Source: Gordionus sp. m RMFG-2023
Taxonomy: Eukaryota; Nematomorpha; Gordioida; Chordodea; Parachordodidae
DNA: 64,000 bases
Assembly (NCBI RefSeq): GCF_954871325.1
Contig: NC_088775.1
Location: 68,177,561-68,241,560 of the forward strand
Direction of reading: 5' to 3'
In this document: one piece after another, positions 36,341-47,480 of the stretch
Position numbering within the stretch: position 1 is the stretch's first letter
How the letters are laid out: every line of letters starts with the position of its first letter
Program-made: the position numbers and the translations under genes
Notes under the pieces: generated by a model
Database searches by the model: none
The model's input: the letters and a program-made list of their open reading frames with translations, nothing else
What the model was told of the DNA's origin: nothing

Positions 36341-37249
36341 ATTTTTAGGCCCGGCCATACCTGCCATATTCCAAGAGTGAGGTGGGATTTTTAATGATTA
36401 AAAGTAAAACTGCAATCACCTTTTATATATAAATATTGGTGAATAATTTTTTTCAAATTACGAATTTATAAATTTAAATATTATCCATATTTATAAAGTC
36501 GAAATATATAAAAATTAGATCCAAATCTACATATTTATCGTAAGGAATTTATTTTATTTAAAAGTTTATTATATATGAAAATAAATTTTAACTGAGACCG
36601 AAGTAGGATTTTATCGCCTAGTCATATTCATAAAACTTATCTCTAAGGCAGCATTTGAATATAGATTAAAAATATATCATAACATATTTTTTAGGCTTAT
36701 ATTTACATTTTTATTTAATTCTTTCAAAATATTCGAACTTCATTCAATATCATAGGTTTAAGATATTTATATCTATAATTACCATAATAGTTTGATAATT
36801 CTGAGTAATTTCTTTATAAACTTCAACTTGCATATCAGAACAGTGGCATAGACAGGATTTATATATCTTAATATCATCGCCGTGGCGGCTGAATAGTTCT
36901 ACGAACTAATTGAAAATTATATCAATATTTCTTGCTTTATTAGTAAAGAGCTTTTCATTTTAATATGAATATGTGAATGTGCGAATTGTGACCAATCACT
37001 CTATTATTATTAAGCGCCTTTATATGTCTAGCAAATAAAGCTTTTAAAGTCTAATTTTTTGTGTGAATTATGCTAAATGCCTAAGGATAATATTTATATA
37101 AAATATCAGTATAATCTAAATTAGTAATTTTTTCACCAAACAAAAAAAATGTGTAACGTGATTTTTTCCAGAAAGAGGTACTAAAAACAGTTTATTTGAA
37201 ATATTTTTTTATTGAATTGCTCTATTCAATAAATGAACTTAGATAAAAA

Positions 37250-37910
37250 ATTAAAGGGTGGTAGCCAGTTTTCACACATGGCCATTTATGGCATATTTCC
37301 CCTAATAGTAAATATTTTTTTATAAGTTTCATAATCTTTTTAATTGGTCAATATATATATGAGAGGTAAAACATTATTATTTTTAATCCCATGAATTGTA
37401 TAAATTTGTGTTAAAGGTGGCGACGATTTAAATGTACCATCAGAAAACCAATGTTCACATGAAGCTAAGAAGTCCAAATTTTTTCTTGTTCCAAATATGA
37501 TAACACGGTCGGGAACCTAGCACACATGATAAATAAATAAGCAATAATAATAAAGTGTTTCTTATCGGGCAGCTTATCGCAATAAAAATGAAAGATTTAG
37601 TTATACTTTTCAAAAAATTTATAGAAAATCTTATCGAACCATCATCATGAAGTATGAAATTCTCATACTTATCTGTAATTGAATATTCATGCGGAATTAC
37701 CAGCTCGATAAGGCTGTTAGGATTCGGAGCAAAACTGTTTGAACTTCGCGTTCGGTGAATTATACGTTTCATAAGATTCGGTGATGGTAGTGCCATTGAT
37801 ATGGAATCACTTAATTGATATACGTGTTTCGCCACAATAAATTTTGGAGTTTCCATAGTATTATTCAAAGCTTCATTCTTAATTGAATTGATTATTTTCT
37901 TGGATTCCAT
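37250..37910 (-). pseudogene. MULE-type transposase, N-terminal and first catalytic part
   Basis: From an ATG at 37910, exon 1 reads to LKSITK-adjacent sequence and holds KRIIHRTRSSNSFAPNPNSL followed by IELVIPHEY and NFILHDDG. This matches the region before the catalytic core of invertebrate MULE transposases. A 90-bp GT-AG intron (37606-37517) fits: after it, VPDRVIIFGTRKNLDFL continues into HWFSDGTFKSSPPLTQIYTI, the DGTF motif carrying the first catalytic Asp. The frame then meets a stop near LIYILTN and decays. The C-terminal half is absent here. It lies between the arms of foldback A and on the opposite strand to the hAT. Inactive. Confidence 0.72.
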
Positions 37911-39009
37911 TTCGATTGGATTTTTTGGATGATTGTGTATTTCTTTATTATCTTCTATCTTATCATTTTTTTTCTAAGTCGTACGGGACATTTAAATTTA
38001 TCTTGGTTAAGACATCTGTAATAGTTTGTATTGAGACTACTTTATCCAGGCGGAACAAATAATTTTTAAAGGTTAAGATCTCCTTATTTTTGCTTAATAA
38101 CATATTTTATAAGACTCCGAAATAAAGAGGAAAGAATGGCGAAAATATTTATAATTTATACAAGGGAATGGCACCAGCCAGACGAAAAATTTTTTTTTTT
38201 TTTTGAATTTCGGCAATACTTTTTTTTTATAGTTATAATTTATCAAATATGTCATTAATTATTTGTTAATTTTTAGTGTAGATCAAAATATTATATTTAA
38301 ATTAATTGAGATTCATGCCGAGATATTATACTAAAATTTTTATCACCCCCCCCCCCTCCCCCGACTCTCTCCCCTTTATTAAAAAGTGTGACGAGTAACA
38401 ATGTAACCCATCCCTTTATTAGCTTTGAGACTCATATATTATTTTATAAATATTTTATCCTCCCCCAACCAAACTCAGACTTGAAACAAAGTGACTTTTA
38501 ATTAAATAAGAAAAATTTAATCAGCTTTAATTTATTACTCTATCAAGATTTATTTCAGAGTAAGCTTTTACAACCCCTCTCCCCCCATCTTTTCCAAATA
38601 GATTAACTAGATCAAAGAACATAGGTGGATAATAGCTCAAAAAACATATCATTTGATGTCCTTGTCCGATATTTCTTGTAATACGAAGAATTATATATTG
38701 GCTTAAAGCTTCAGAATTAATACTTGCCAAAGTTTTAGAACTTCATGCTTAAGGCTACGTCTTAATATATGATTTTATTAAATTATTTGAAAATATAACT
38801 AATATTTTATATCTAAATAAACAGAAAAGATAAAAAGATATATATAAAGATCGTAAAATAATAAGATTAAAAAATATTTTGATTGGGGAAATCCGTTATT
38901 TCACTTAGATGTAATTTATTTTTGAATTGCTATTCAAAATTGACACTCTAAACTGTAATGTTGTAGAATTTATTCAGCTACACTGTTTATGATTAGTGAC
39001 TTCCAAAAC

Positions 39010-39578
39010 CCCGGTTGTGCATTTGACCGGTCAAATATGGTTAAAATCAAATAAATATTTTTTTATATTGAATATCATCATTTTCTTTAATATTTTTTAA
39101 TCAATTTTCTTGTCTAAATTTTCAATCGATTTCTGTTTTATTAAGATTATTGACACAAATCGACCAATTTCTTTCTAAAGAAGAAATAGATCTAGGAATT
39201 TTTAGTAAAGTGATTAAAGCTAATTCCACTGCTTGAGATTGGAATCTGATTGCATCTTATGGAAGTTACTGCTTTCCCCATGATTTTCTATTAAACATGT
39301 CGCTTTTATTTCTGAAATTTATGATATAACTTAAAATATTTTGATCACCACCTTGTATGCCTAATCCTTTTATTATATCACATACTTCATTAATAGGAAC
39401 TTAATAAATAGCAGCATTGTGATTACATGTATTTATATCGTTTTTTTCTTTTTCAAACATATTTTTATCTTCAGATCTTTTAGAATATTTGATCATGACC
39501 AGGTCAAATATTCCCCCGTTCAATTGACCCGTCAAATTTAGTCATTTGACTGATCAATTGACTGACTTGCCAACCCTG
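39010..39578. mobile_element. hAT-type miniature element, 569 bp
   Basis: Ends are CCCGGTTGTGCATTTGACC on the left and, read inward, CAGGGTTGGCAAGTCAGTCA on the right. It is flanked by TCCAAAAC (39002-39009) and ACCAAAAC (39579-39586), an 8-bp duplication with one change. Subterminal words TTTGACCGGTCAAAT and GACCCGTCAAATT are inverted copies. No coding. It lies in the right half of foldback A. Confidence 0.85.
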
Positions 39579-39954
39579 ACCAAAACTTATTGATAAATTT
39601 ATAAATATTAAGTCATCAGACAATAAATAATAATGCTACCCAGATATCAATTTCACCAGTAAATATCAAGATTTAACTAATAAACTCAATGATTAATTTA
39701 TTAATAAAGCTGAGTTCCTTGTGCGCGATTGTTATAAAATAAGAACTTCGAAAAAAAGGATAGGATCGCGAAAAAGTATATTCCAATAACAAATTTCATA
39801 AACCAGATCTAAGTTTATTAATCATTATATAAATTTATTAAGGTTAAAAGAAAATTACAAACTATCATGGAATCAATCTTCCATCTATTTTTTTTAAAAA
39901 ATATTATACAAATAATATAATTATAAAAAAATGTTTCAAAATAAATTAGTCATT

Positions 39955-40408
39955 ATTATCAATTATCGCGATATTAAATTCGCTATAATATCTTCGCCAT
40001 ATATGTTTGGCGAAATAATTGTCGCTATATTGTCTTCGCGATTTGGGTTTCGCGATAATAACTTCGCTATAAAATTTTCGCGATTACTGATTCGCGATAA
40101 AAGTTTCGCGGTAATGTATTCGCTCTAAAAGTTTTGCGATAAAGGTTTCGCTATAAAATATTTGCGATATTTGTTTCGCGATATTGTATTCGCGGTAAAG
40201 TATTTGCTATAAAGGTTTCGCTATAAAAGTTTCGCTATAAAAAAAATCGCGATTGTTTCGCGATATTGCATTCGCGGAATAGTATTCGCTATTACGGATT
40301 CGCGGAATAGTATTCGCTATTACGGATTCGCAATAAAAGTTTCGCTATAAAATCCATTCGCGATAAACGGCATTCGCGATAAAAGTTTGGCTGAATTGAC
40401 ATGGAACC
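39955..40408. repeat. Right arm of foldback A: 14-bp TTCGC iterons
   Basis: About thirty imperfect units of TTCGC plus nine variable bases, for example TTCGCGATAAAAGT and TTCGCTATAAAATT, mostly at 14-bp spacing. The frame on the plus strand through it is a translated repeat. It ends with the terminal GCTGAATTGACATGGAACC shared with copy B. Confidence 0.9.
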
Positions 40409-42484
40409 TCGCGAATGCATTATCTCGAATGTATTACCGCTAAAACATTATCGCGAATGCATTGCAGAAAAAGTTTTACCGCTAAAGAATTATCGCGAAT
40501 GCATTGCAGCAAAGTATTACCGCTAATGCATTATAATGAATAAATTATCGCGAATGCATTATCGCGAAAATGTTAACGCGAATTTTTTTTTGAAAATAGG
40601 GCTAAGGCTTTTGATTTTTTGACTCTTTTCTTTTTACAGTAGAAAGCAATGTCTTGTAAAAAAATATGTTAGCAAAGTAAAATATCTTTCTCAGGAAGCG
40701 TAGGTCATGAAAATCCTTATGTTATGCTGGAAAATAGAAATATCGCTTTAATCATTAAATTTTTTATTAAGAAGCACCCCCCCCTCCCCAACAGGAAAGC
40801 TCGAATAAATAATTGTCCCTAATGATACGAAAATAAAAATTAATGAAAACCATAAAATTTGGCTCATATATGGCAAAAGGATTTGAACATTTAATAGTGA
40901 AATTTTGAGGTCCAGGCAATATTTTTCAGGCTAAAATATTGAATTAACCATTTTTAAAAATCGGCTCAAATCGAACCTTTCAACAACACTACTAACTACC
41001 AATAATAAAAGGACGCTTAACCATCAAAATAGTGTTGATCGAGAACAGGCCTTTTTACCATAGGGGGAAAAGGTTAAAACTCAAGTTTGGCATAGAAATA
41101 ATTAAAAAGGGCAGTTTGTATTTGGTATTCCTTTGTTTTAATTTTGCTATGCTAGAGAATGGAGGGAGTGGGGGAAGAAGGGGGTAGGAGGAAGAAGGGG
41201 GTAGTATTATAATATATGATGTAAAATCTATTGATAATATTTTCCAATTATGTGTAAAAGAATTTCTAAAATATTGTAAGCAATCTGCTGCAAATATCAA
41301 GCTTAGACATTTTCCAAAGAAAGACATTACAATGCTATGGAAATCAGTGTATATCATGATACAAAGTTTCTTATAATCATATGATGAAATAAATATATGT
41401 TTATGAACCAACCATATTTAAACAAATTGGTATCAATAAATAAAATCCCTATATGCAAATAAATATTTTCTTTTCAATATTCAAAGTCAGATATGATAAA
41501 ATTTGGTCTATGGCTAAAATTAATAAAATTTTGTCAACTTCGGAAGTTTATATAAATGCAATAAAACCTATAAAAAACAAGGTCACTTATAAAACAAAGA
41601 CTTATCATGCTACCACTATATTAATTTGATTTGATTTTTAGATCCATATTTTAAAAGTCGAATTTTAATCGAGGTTCAAATGGCAGGAAATATTTTTAAC
41701 CATATTATAAATACTTGAATGTTTAAAAATTTGAAAATCCCCATAAACTCATTTTAAACTTTTTGATTCATCTTTCCCTACACTGATAAGAAGTTTACGG
41801 TTTGAAATAAGAAATTTTCTTTTTACTAAAATCAAATTTGAGAATAAAGTATACTATATTAAATTTTGTCGATGTATAATTTATAGGTAAGGTTTGAACT
41901 ATTATTTCGTATTTTGAAAATTCAGATACAATTATTTTCGGACCTATGATGATTTTGGCAGAAATTGATCATATCAGCCATGTGAATATTGGACAGTATT
42001 CTAGTGATCTTTTAACTAAACTTAATTTTGGTAAGAGAATAGTTTGATGGGTATTATTTTATTTTTATTTTATTTGCATTTAAAATTATTAATTGAGTGC
42101 ATTTTATTAAATTTAAAAATCTGATTTTGCCAGAAATGCACTCCAATAAGTGTAGATCGGTTAATTATACCCAATTCCAAAACGGCTTAGCCAAGTTTTT
42201 AGGTTATTGCATTCGTGATAATACATCCGCTGTAGTGCATTCGCGATAATAATTTTGCGGTAATGCATTCGCTCTAATACATTCACTATGATGCTTTCGT
42301 GATAATGCATTTGCGGTAATACATTCGCTGTAATGCATTCGCGATAATGTATTCGCTATGATGCATTTGCAGCATTCGCGGTAATCCATTCGCTATAATA
42401 TCTTTTCGCGGTAATCAACATTCGCGGTAATACATTCGCGATAATGCATTTCGCGGAAAAAGTTTCGCGGTATTGACGTGATAC
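40409..42484. mobile_element. Foldback element C, abutting A
   Basis: The left arm (40409-40590) has GCGAATGCATTATC-type units; the right arm (about 42205-42484) has the inverted TTCGCGATAATGCA-type units. It ends CGGTATTGACGTGATAC, which read inward (GTATCACGTCAATACCGCG) matches the start of copy B (GTATCAGGTCAATTCAGGG). The unit variant (GAATGCATTATC) differs from A and B, so this is a separate subfamily. The terminal GTATCA word is missing on the left, where C begins directly at the end of A. The interior of about 1.6 kb holds no transposase; G-rich and C-rich tracts lie at 40775 and 41160-41210. A frame over 42204-42389 is translated repeat. Confidence 0.72.
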
Positions 42485-43559
42485 GGACTTGCTAACTAAC
42501 ATTAACTATTTGGGTTAATGATAATAATAAAATATTAACATTATATATAAACAAAATAAATTATTTTAATAAAAATATATAAATAATAATTAATGTTAGG
42601 CATATCTTACGGAACGCTGACGGATGATTAGCCGATGCAGAATTTTTGACTAATTTAGTTTTAGCTGATTTTTAGGCTAAGCTTAATTAGGCTTAGGCGA
42701 AGTTTTTAGCCGATTACGCAACACTAATTAATTTTGGTACAGATCATAATGACAACAATTTCAATGGAATATGATTAAATATTAAATTTCCTTTTTCTAA
42801 ATTCGCAAAATATTTTAATCTCGATAAAAAAAATTAACACAAGATGTTCTAGAAGGTTTGATCATCAAACAAGACTGGTAGCATCAACTTGATAAAACAT
42901 TTAAGAAAATATATCAAACAAATTTAATGTCAATGTGTATCCCAATCACGGTTTCCAGGTCAAAATTTTCAAATTGCGGGAGAAATTTGGTATTATGATG
43001 TGAGAAATATGAAAATTGAGGTAGAAATATAAAAATTGCTAAAATAATTTTTTTACAGGCCCGGGATTTTGAATTGATTTAATTATCCGCCTAATATTTT
43101 TTATAATTAGTTTATATAAATACAAAGTCGGTAACTATTTTCAAAATAAAATAACATCTTGATTAATTAAAATATATCGATTTAAAAAAAACCAATGATC
43201 TTTTTTAAATATAAAAGAATGTAAACAAGATAAAATTTTATAAAAAAAAACGATTTTAATTTTACAATTAAAAATATATATTATGCGAATGTCCCGCAAA
43301 ACGACCGCAATTGGAAATCTACCGTGTGTGTGTATAACATTATAGGGATAGGCGCTAAATTATCAAGTATCACGTTTAAATACATAGTAAGGTACTCCAA
43401 AAATAAGAAATAATACAGATGCAACTAGAGTTGCGGCAATTGTAATCACTTATCTTGTAGTACAAAATTCACAGAGATACTTATCATCACAATGTTGGTA
43501 GAATCTTTTTCCCATAATATTTAACGAACTCTAATATAAATGAAAACTATACTTGTAGA

Positions 43560-44215
43560 ACAAAAATGAGCAAGGCTATCATCAATGTTTTAGGACCTAA
43601 ATCCAGGAGGTCAATTCTTGACGATTTGAAAGATGGGCATACATATGCAATTCTAACAGATGCATCTAATAAGGGAAATATTAAAATATCTCCCTTGATC
43701 CTCCGCTATTTCAACAAAATTAAGGTCGTTTCAATAAAACTATTAAATTTTTTCCCCTCAAATAGTAAAAAATCCAAAGACATAGCTAACCATATAATGG
43801 TAAATATAGCAGATTTGAGATTATCAATAAATTGCATGTCAGCTTTCTGATAATGCCTCAGTGAATTTTGTAAAAACAGAGTGTATTTACAGAATTGAGT
43901 CAGCACAATATTGGTTGCGATATGTTCCTAATACCCGCCATCGATAGAATTTTAAAATTTTATAAACCTTTAAAAAAATATTTCTTAAATAAAGATTATT
44001 AAAAGCTGTCTTAAAATTTTGAAAATTTTTTTCAATAATGAATGGCAGAGGTATATTTAGGAAAAATTTAACACGTAGGAAATCTCTACTACATGCTGTT
44101 AATGTGTAGTTGAAATCAGAAGAATCTTAATAAAGATTCATAAAATTATGCTGAAGATGTGTTCATCTTTACAATTAATAATTGATAATAAATTTTATAG
44201 CGCCATTGCTAAAAC
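43560..44215 (+). pseudogene. hAT transposase part, plus-strand arm of the inverted pair
   Basis: Reads SKAIINVLGPKSRRSILDDL, AILTDASNKGNIKISPLILR and YFNKIKVVSIKLLNF, then INCMSAF at 43850; the next frame resumes SDNASVNF. These are blocks of the central RNase-H-like domain of ZBED-like hAT transposases. It ends at about 44215 in LQLIIDNKFYSAIAK, where the minus-strand copy begins from the other side. At least two frame breaks. Confidence 0.68.
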
Positions 44216-45600
44216 TTAATTATATTTTATTTGAGATTTAAATAATAGAACTAAATGTTTACCGTCGTTATTGAGATATTTATAAAATTCCTGGCATGAC
44301 ATATAATATATTTGTTTAACCATTAGCTCGGCCTCTAATGTTGTTAAAGCAATCCGATGTCTCTCCTTTTTCCAGGCAGTCCTCATCAGTCTAAAAATGC
44401 GCTCGGATGAGGCATTAGAATGAGGTAAGGAAAAGACATACTCGCATATTTTTTCCAAGCATGGGGATTTATCGTTATTTCGAAAAAATTCTACCCATTT
44501 CTCCTCTGCTTTTAGACCAACTTTAAGTATTTTGGCGAATAATAAAAATAGAGAGAATTACAATCTCCTCAAACAAGACATCAATGTCTTTCGGTATTTT
44601 TATTATATTTATTAAATTATAAAAACCATCAATTGATGATTTTTGTTTCAAGGTAATAATATTTATACATTTGTAAATAGAGTTATTAAAACATATTCTG
44701 ATTTAAATATTCTAAAATTGTCTTAATAAAAATATCTGCTTCATTTAAAAATGTATTAATTAGAGTATTATTTGAACATTTTAATATAATATTTTTAGCA
44801 ATAGCGCCATAAAATTTATTATCAATTTTTAATTGTAGAGATGAACAGAGCTGTAACATGATTTTGTGAATCTTTTTTAATAAAGAATATTCTGATTGCA
44901 ACTGAATATTAACTGCATGAAGTAGATTTCCTACATGTGAAACGAATCCCAAATATGCTTCTGATTTTTCAAAATTTTAGGACAGCTTTTAAAATCTCTA
45001 TCTAAGAAGTATTTTTTTATGGGTTTGTAAAATTTTAAAATTCTATCGATGGCAGGTATTAATGACAACCACCTGATAGGTATATATCGTAACAACTCAC
45101 ACCATTCCAAGTCAGACCACTTCACCAACTCTAAAACATTTCATCACAATTATTTCGACATCCACAGATAGTACATTCATTGCCTTCTTGTAAGAATTAT
45201 GTAGTATATGGCATATACAGCCAATTGGTATCAATTCATTATTGTGCTGCCTCAATTCGGTAACTTTAGTTTTTTCCAAAATTTACAGAGGCATTATCAG
45301 CGCAGAAAGCTGACATGAAAATCATTGATAACCCTAAATCAGCTATATTTACCATTATGTGGCTTGCTACATTGTTGGATTTTTTACTATCTGAGTAAAA
45401 ATATTTAACAGTTTTATTGAAATGTTCTTATTCTTGTTGAAATAGCGAAGGATCGAGGGAAATGTTTTAATATTTCCCTTATTAGATGCATCTGTTAGAA
45501 TTGCATGTGGATGCCCATCTTTCAAATCGTCTAGAATTGACCTATAGGATTCAGATAACACTTGTGATAGCCTTGCTCATTTTTGTTCTGCCACAAAGGT
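44216..45600 (-). pseudogene. hAT transposase, minus-strand arm with C-terminal domain
   Basis: Blocks from right to left: SILDDLKDGHPHAILTDASN (45561-45367), VKWSDLEWCELLRYIPIRWL (about 45128-44931), HAVNIQLQSEYSLLKKIHKI (44952-44686) and, at 44458-44216, ICEYVFSLPHSNASSERIFR, RLMRTAWKKERHRIALTTLE and VKQIYYMS. The last is the C-terminal dimerisation block (PHSNASSERIF) of hAT proteins. The copy is longer than the plus-strand one by about 580 bp at this C-terminal end. Frame changes occur between blocks. Confidence 0.75.
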
Positions 45601-46122
45601 TTGTACTTATATTGGAGTCGTTAAATATCATGAGAAAAAGATTCGACCCACATTGTGATGATATAGCTCTGTTAATGTTGAACTACATAGTAGATGTATA
45701 CGATTTCTGCAAATGTAGTTGCATCTGTATTATTTACTATTTTTGAGAATATTTTTGTATTGCAATCGATGTAGATATACTCCCCTGTACTTATTTATAT
45801 GAATGAAAGATTTATTTTTGGATAAAAATAAAACAGGATAGAAAGAAATTTACAAACAAGACATGTTTTTCGAATAAATATTTAAAATTTATTTTTAAAA
45901 TAAAAAATAATCAATTCATGTCTCTCAAAATTATTATTTATATATTAAAAACGTTAAAATACTAAAAAAAAAATTTCAGAAGAAATTAAAAAATTGCGGT
46001 AGATTTTTGCGGGAGATTTCCAATTGCGGTAGTTTTATGGGAGAGAGATGTCTGCGTGTAAACTAAAAAATTGCGGGAGTCTCCCGTTGATGGAGGAGAG
46101 ACATGGCAACCCTGATCCCAAT

Positions 46123-47480
46123 CCTTAATCTTCAAAATAATTTTAAATTAGAGGTGTATCTATAATAGTTTTGAATTTTACAAAGTAATGGCATAATCGT
46201 AAAAATAGATATACCGTTCCATAATACAACCTACTATCATATAGTTCGGAAACATGGCCAAGCAAAAATGACGAGAAGTTTACAGACAATGGATATGAGA
46301 ATGATAGTAGGAGTATCAAAAAAGAATAAAATAAGAAATATAAATATACTGGGGAAAGGTAGCACCCATTAAAACAAAGATCAAGGTGAACAGACTTAGA
46401 TGGTATGGACCAGTGGCGTAGCCAGAATTGATCGGGGGGGGGTTAAATGGGGGGGGGGCATCGGCCCCAAGCCGCATTTTAAAGATTTGCAAATTTTGTG
46501 CTCTATTGGTGTCTAACTACTATAGTAGCCAGCATAAATGCAAAAAATATTAGTAGCAAAATTTTGGCTAAATTTATGATTAATACGCGACTCAAAGCAT
46601 TATTCTGAAAATTTTATCAATATTTAGTCAATTGTAAATTAATTCAATCCATTCGGTGTAGAAAGAAGAATAAAATCGCCCCTCAAACCTCCCATTTTTT
46701 ATGATCACTCAATATATCTTATTCTATGTTAAAAATAATTATTTTAATTAAATTTTGCATATAACAAAATTTTGTAGTGAATTTCATTATAGATTTAATT
46801 TATACAATAAAATAAATTTCAAAATGTATAAATTTTATACAGATTATATTATTAAAAATTTATTCTAAATAAATATATTAAAAAAATAAATAGAATTACA
46901 ATAAAATATGAGTAATTCTTGTGCGGTATTTAAAAAAATCTAATTTAATAATTATAATATAATTAATACAAATGAGTAAACATAAATAATTCTTATTATC
47001 CCCAAAAGTAGGAAAATCGGGATCGGGCTGGGTCGGGCCTTGTAATTTTTTTTAAATATATCAACTTTATGTTAAATTTTTTATGTAAAATAAAAATATT
47101 TGATTTTATTTACAAAAACTAGACGCATATTGTATATAATTTTATTTATAGATTGAAGCCAATTTTTAATAATATTTTTCGCAATAAGGAAATTTTCTTT
47201 CGGAGGCTATGGGGGAGGGGGGGGGGGGGTTCAACTCCCCCCCCTTCTCTAAGCCACTTGTATGGACATGTTATGAGAAGGACCTAAAAACTATATAAGT
47301 AAGCAAAGTTAAGAGTTTAGATGTGATGCATAAACTACGAAGACCTAAACACCAATATGCTCACAAATTTAAAGCCTATCACGTAATATAATTGAATAAA
47401 ATGGATTGTATGAATAATATAATATGAAGAGATATTGAAGGAGCTTACAACCTGAATGTGAAAGCTAAAGGGGAAGAAAA
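46123..47480 (+). pseudogene. LINE relic (RT C-terminal region), split by a hAT
   Basis: Plus-strand pieces in changing frames: SSETW (from a YGSETW block), DMRMIVGVSKKNKIRN, then the ending of an NRLRWYG block at 46395-46408. That block resumes after the hAT as HVMRRT-like sequence at about 47264-47285. This order (YGSETW ... RMLRWxxGVxRxDRxRN ... NRLRWFGHVxRR) is the classic tail of RTE/Jockey-like non-LTR reverse transcriptases. The part after 47300 is a decayed 3' end (RRDIEGAYNLNVKAKGEENY). Several frame breaks. Confidence 0.68.
46411..47259. mobile_element. Non-autonomous hAT inserted in the LINE relic, 849 bp
   Basis: The left end CAGTGGCGTAGCCAGAATTG and right end (inward AAGTGGCTTAGAGAAGGGG) have the CAGTGGCGTAGC pattern of hAT ends, each followed by poly-G or poly-C. 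A perfect 8-bp duplication GTATGGAC flanks it (46403-46410 and 47260-47267). The interior is AT-rich without coding. Confidence 0.92.

Larger units (their letters stand above)
32661..40408. mobile_element. Foldback element A (GCGAA-iteron arms), long copy with MULE gene
   Basis: The left arm (32661-32842) and right arm (39955-40408) are inverted arrays of 14-bp GCGAA units. Inner flanks match the short copy at 48456-50311 at both ends: AATATCAATTTACCAACCGA after the left arm, and AAAGCTGAGTTCCTTGTGCG before the right arm. The outer part of the left arm is lost. The right end keeps the terminal CTGAATTGACATGGAACC. Between the flanks is a unique interior of about 4.2 kb with a MULE-type transposase fragment on the minus strand (37250-37910). 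Two later hAT insertions enlarge it (32851-35209 and 39010-39578). Confidence 0.75.
42947..46114. mobile_element. hAT transposon with inverted duplication of its transposase, 3168 bp
   Basis: Left end CACGGTTTCCAGGTCAAAA; right end read inward CAGGGTTGCCATGTCTC, the well-known hAT-type CAGGGTTGCCA start. A perfect 8-bp duplication ATCCCAAT flanks it (42939-42946 and 46115-46122). Subterminal words TTGCGGGAGA/ATTGCGGTAG repeat at both sides. Inside, a plus-strand transposase part (43560-44215) faces a longer minus-strand copy (45746-44216) of the same protein. The two start with nearly the same sequence (SILDDLKDGH...AILTDASNKGNIK). Confidence 0.9.

Noticed and set aside
36840-36900. CAGTGGCATAGACAGGATTT, like a hAT left end
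   Set aside because: No matching right end or 8-bp duplication found within a plausible distance.
39931-40128. Plus-strand frame of 65 codons
   Set aside because: Translation of the TTCGC iteron arm of foldback A. The frames at 42204-42389, 48510-48773 and 49987-50313 are rejected for the same reason.
39955-40600. Regularly spaced repeats that might suggest a CRISPR array
   Set aside because: Units are 14 bp with no longer unique spacers, they lie in inverted arms, and the genome is eukaryotic.
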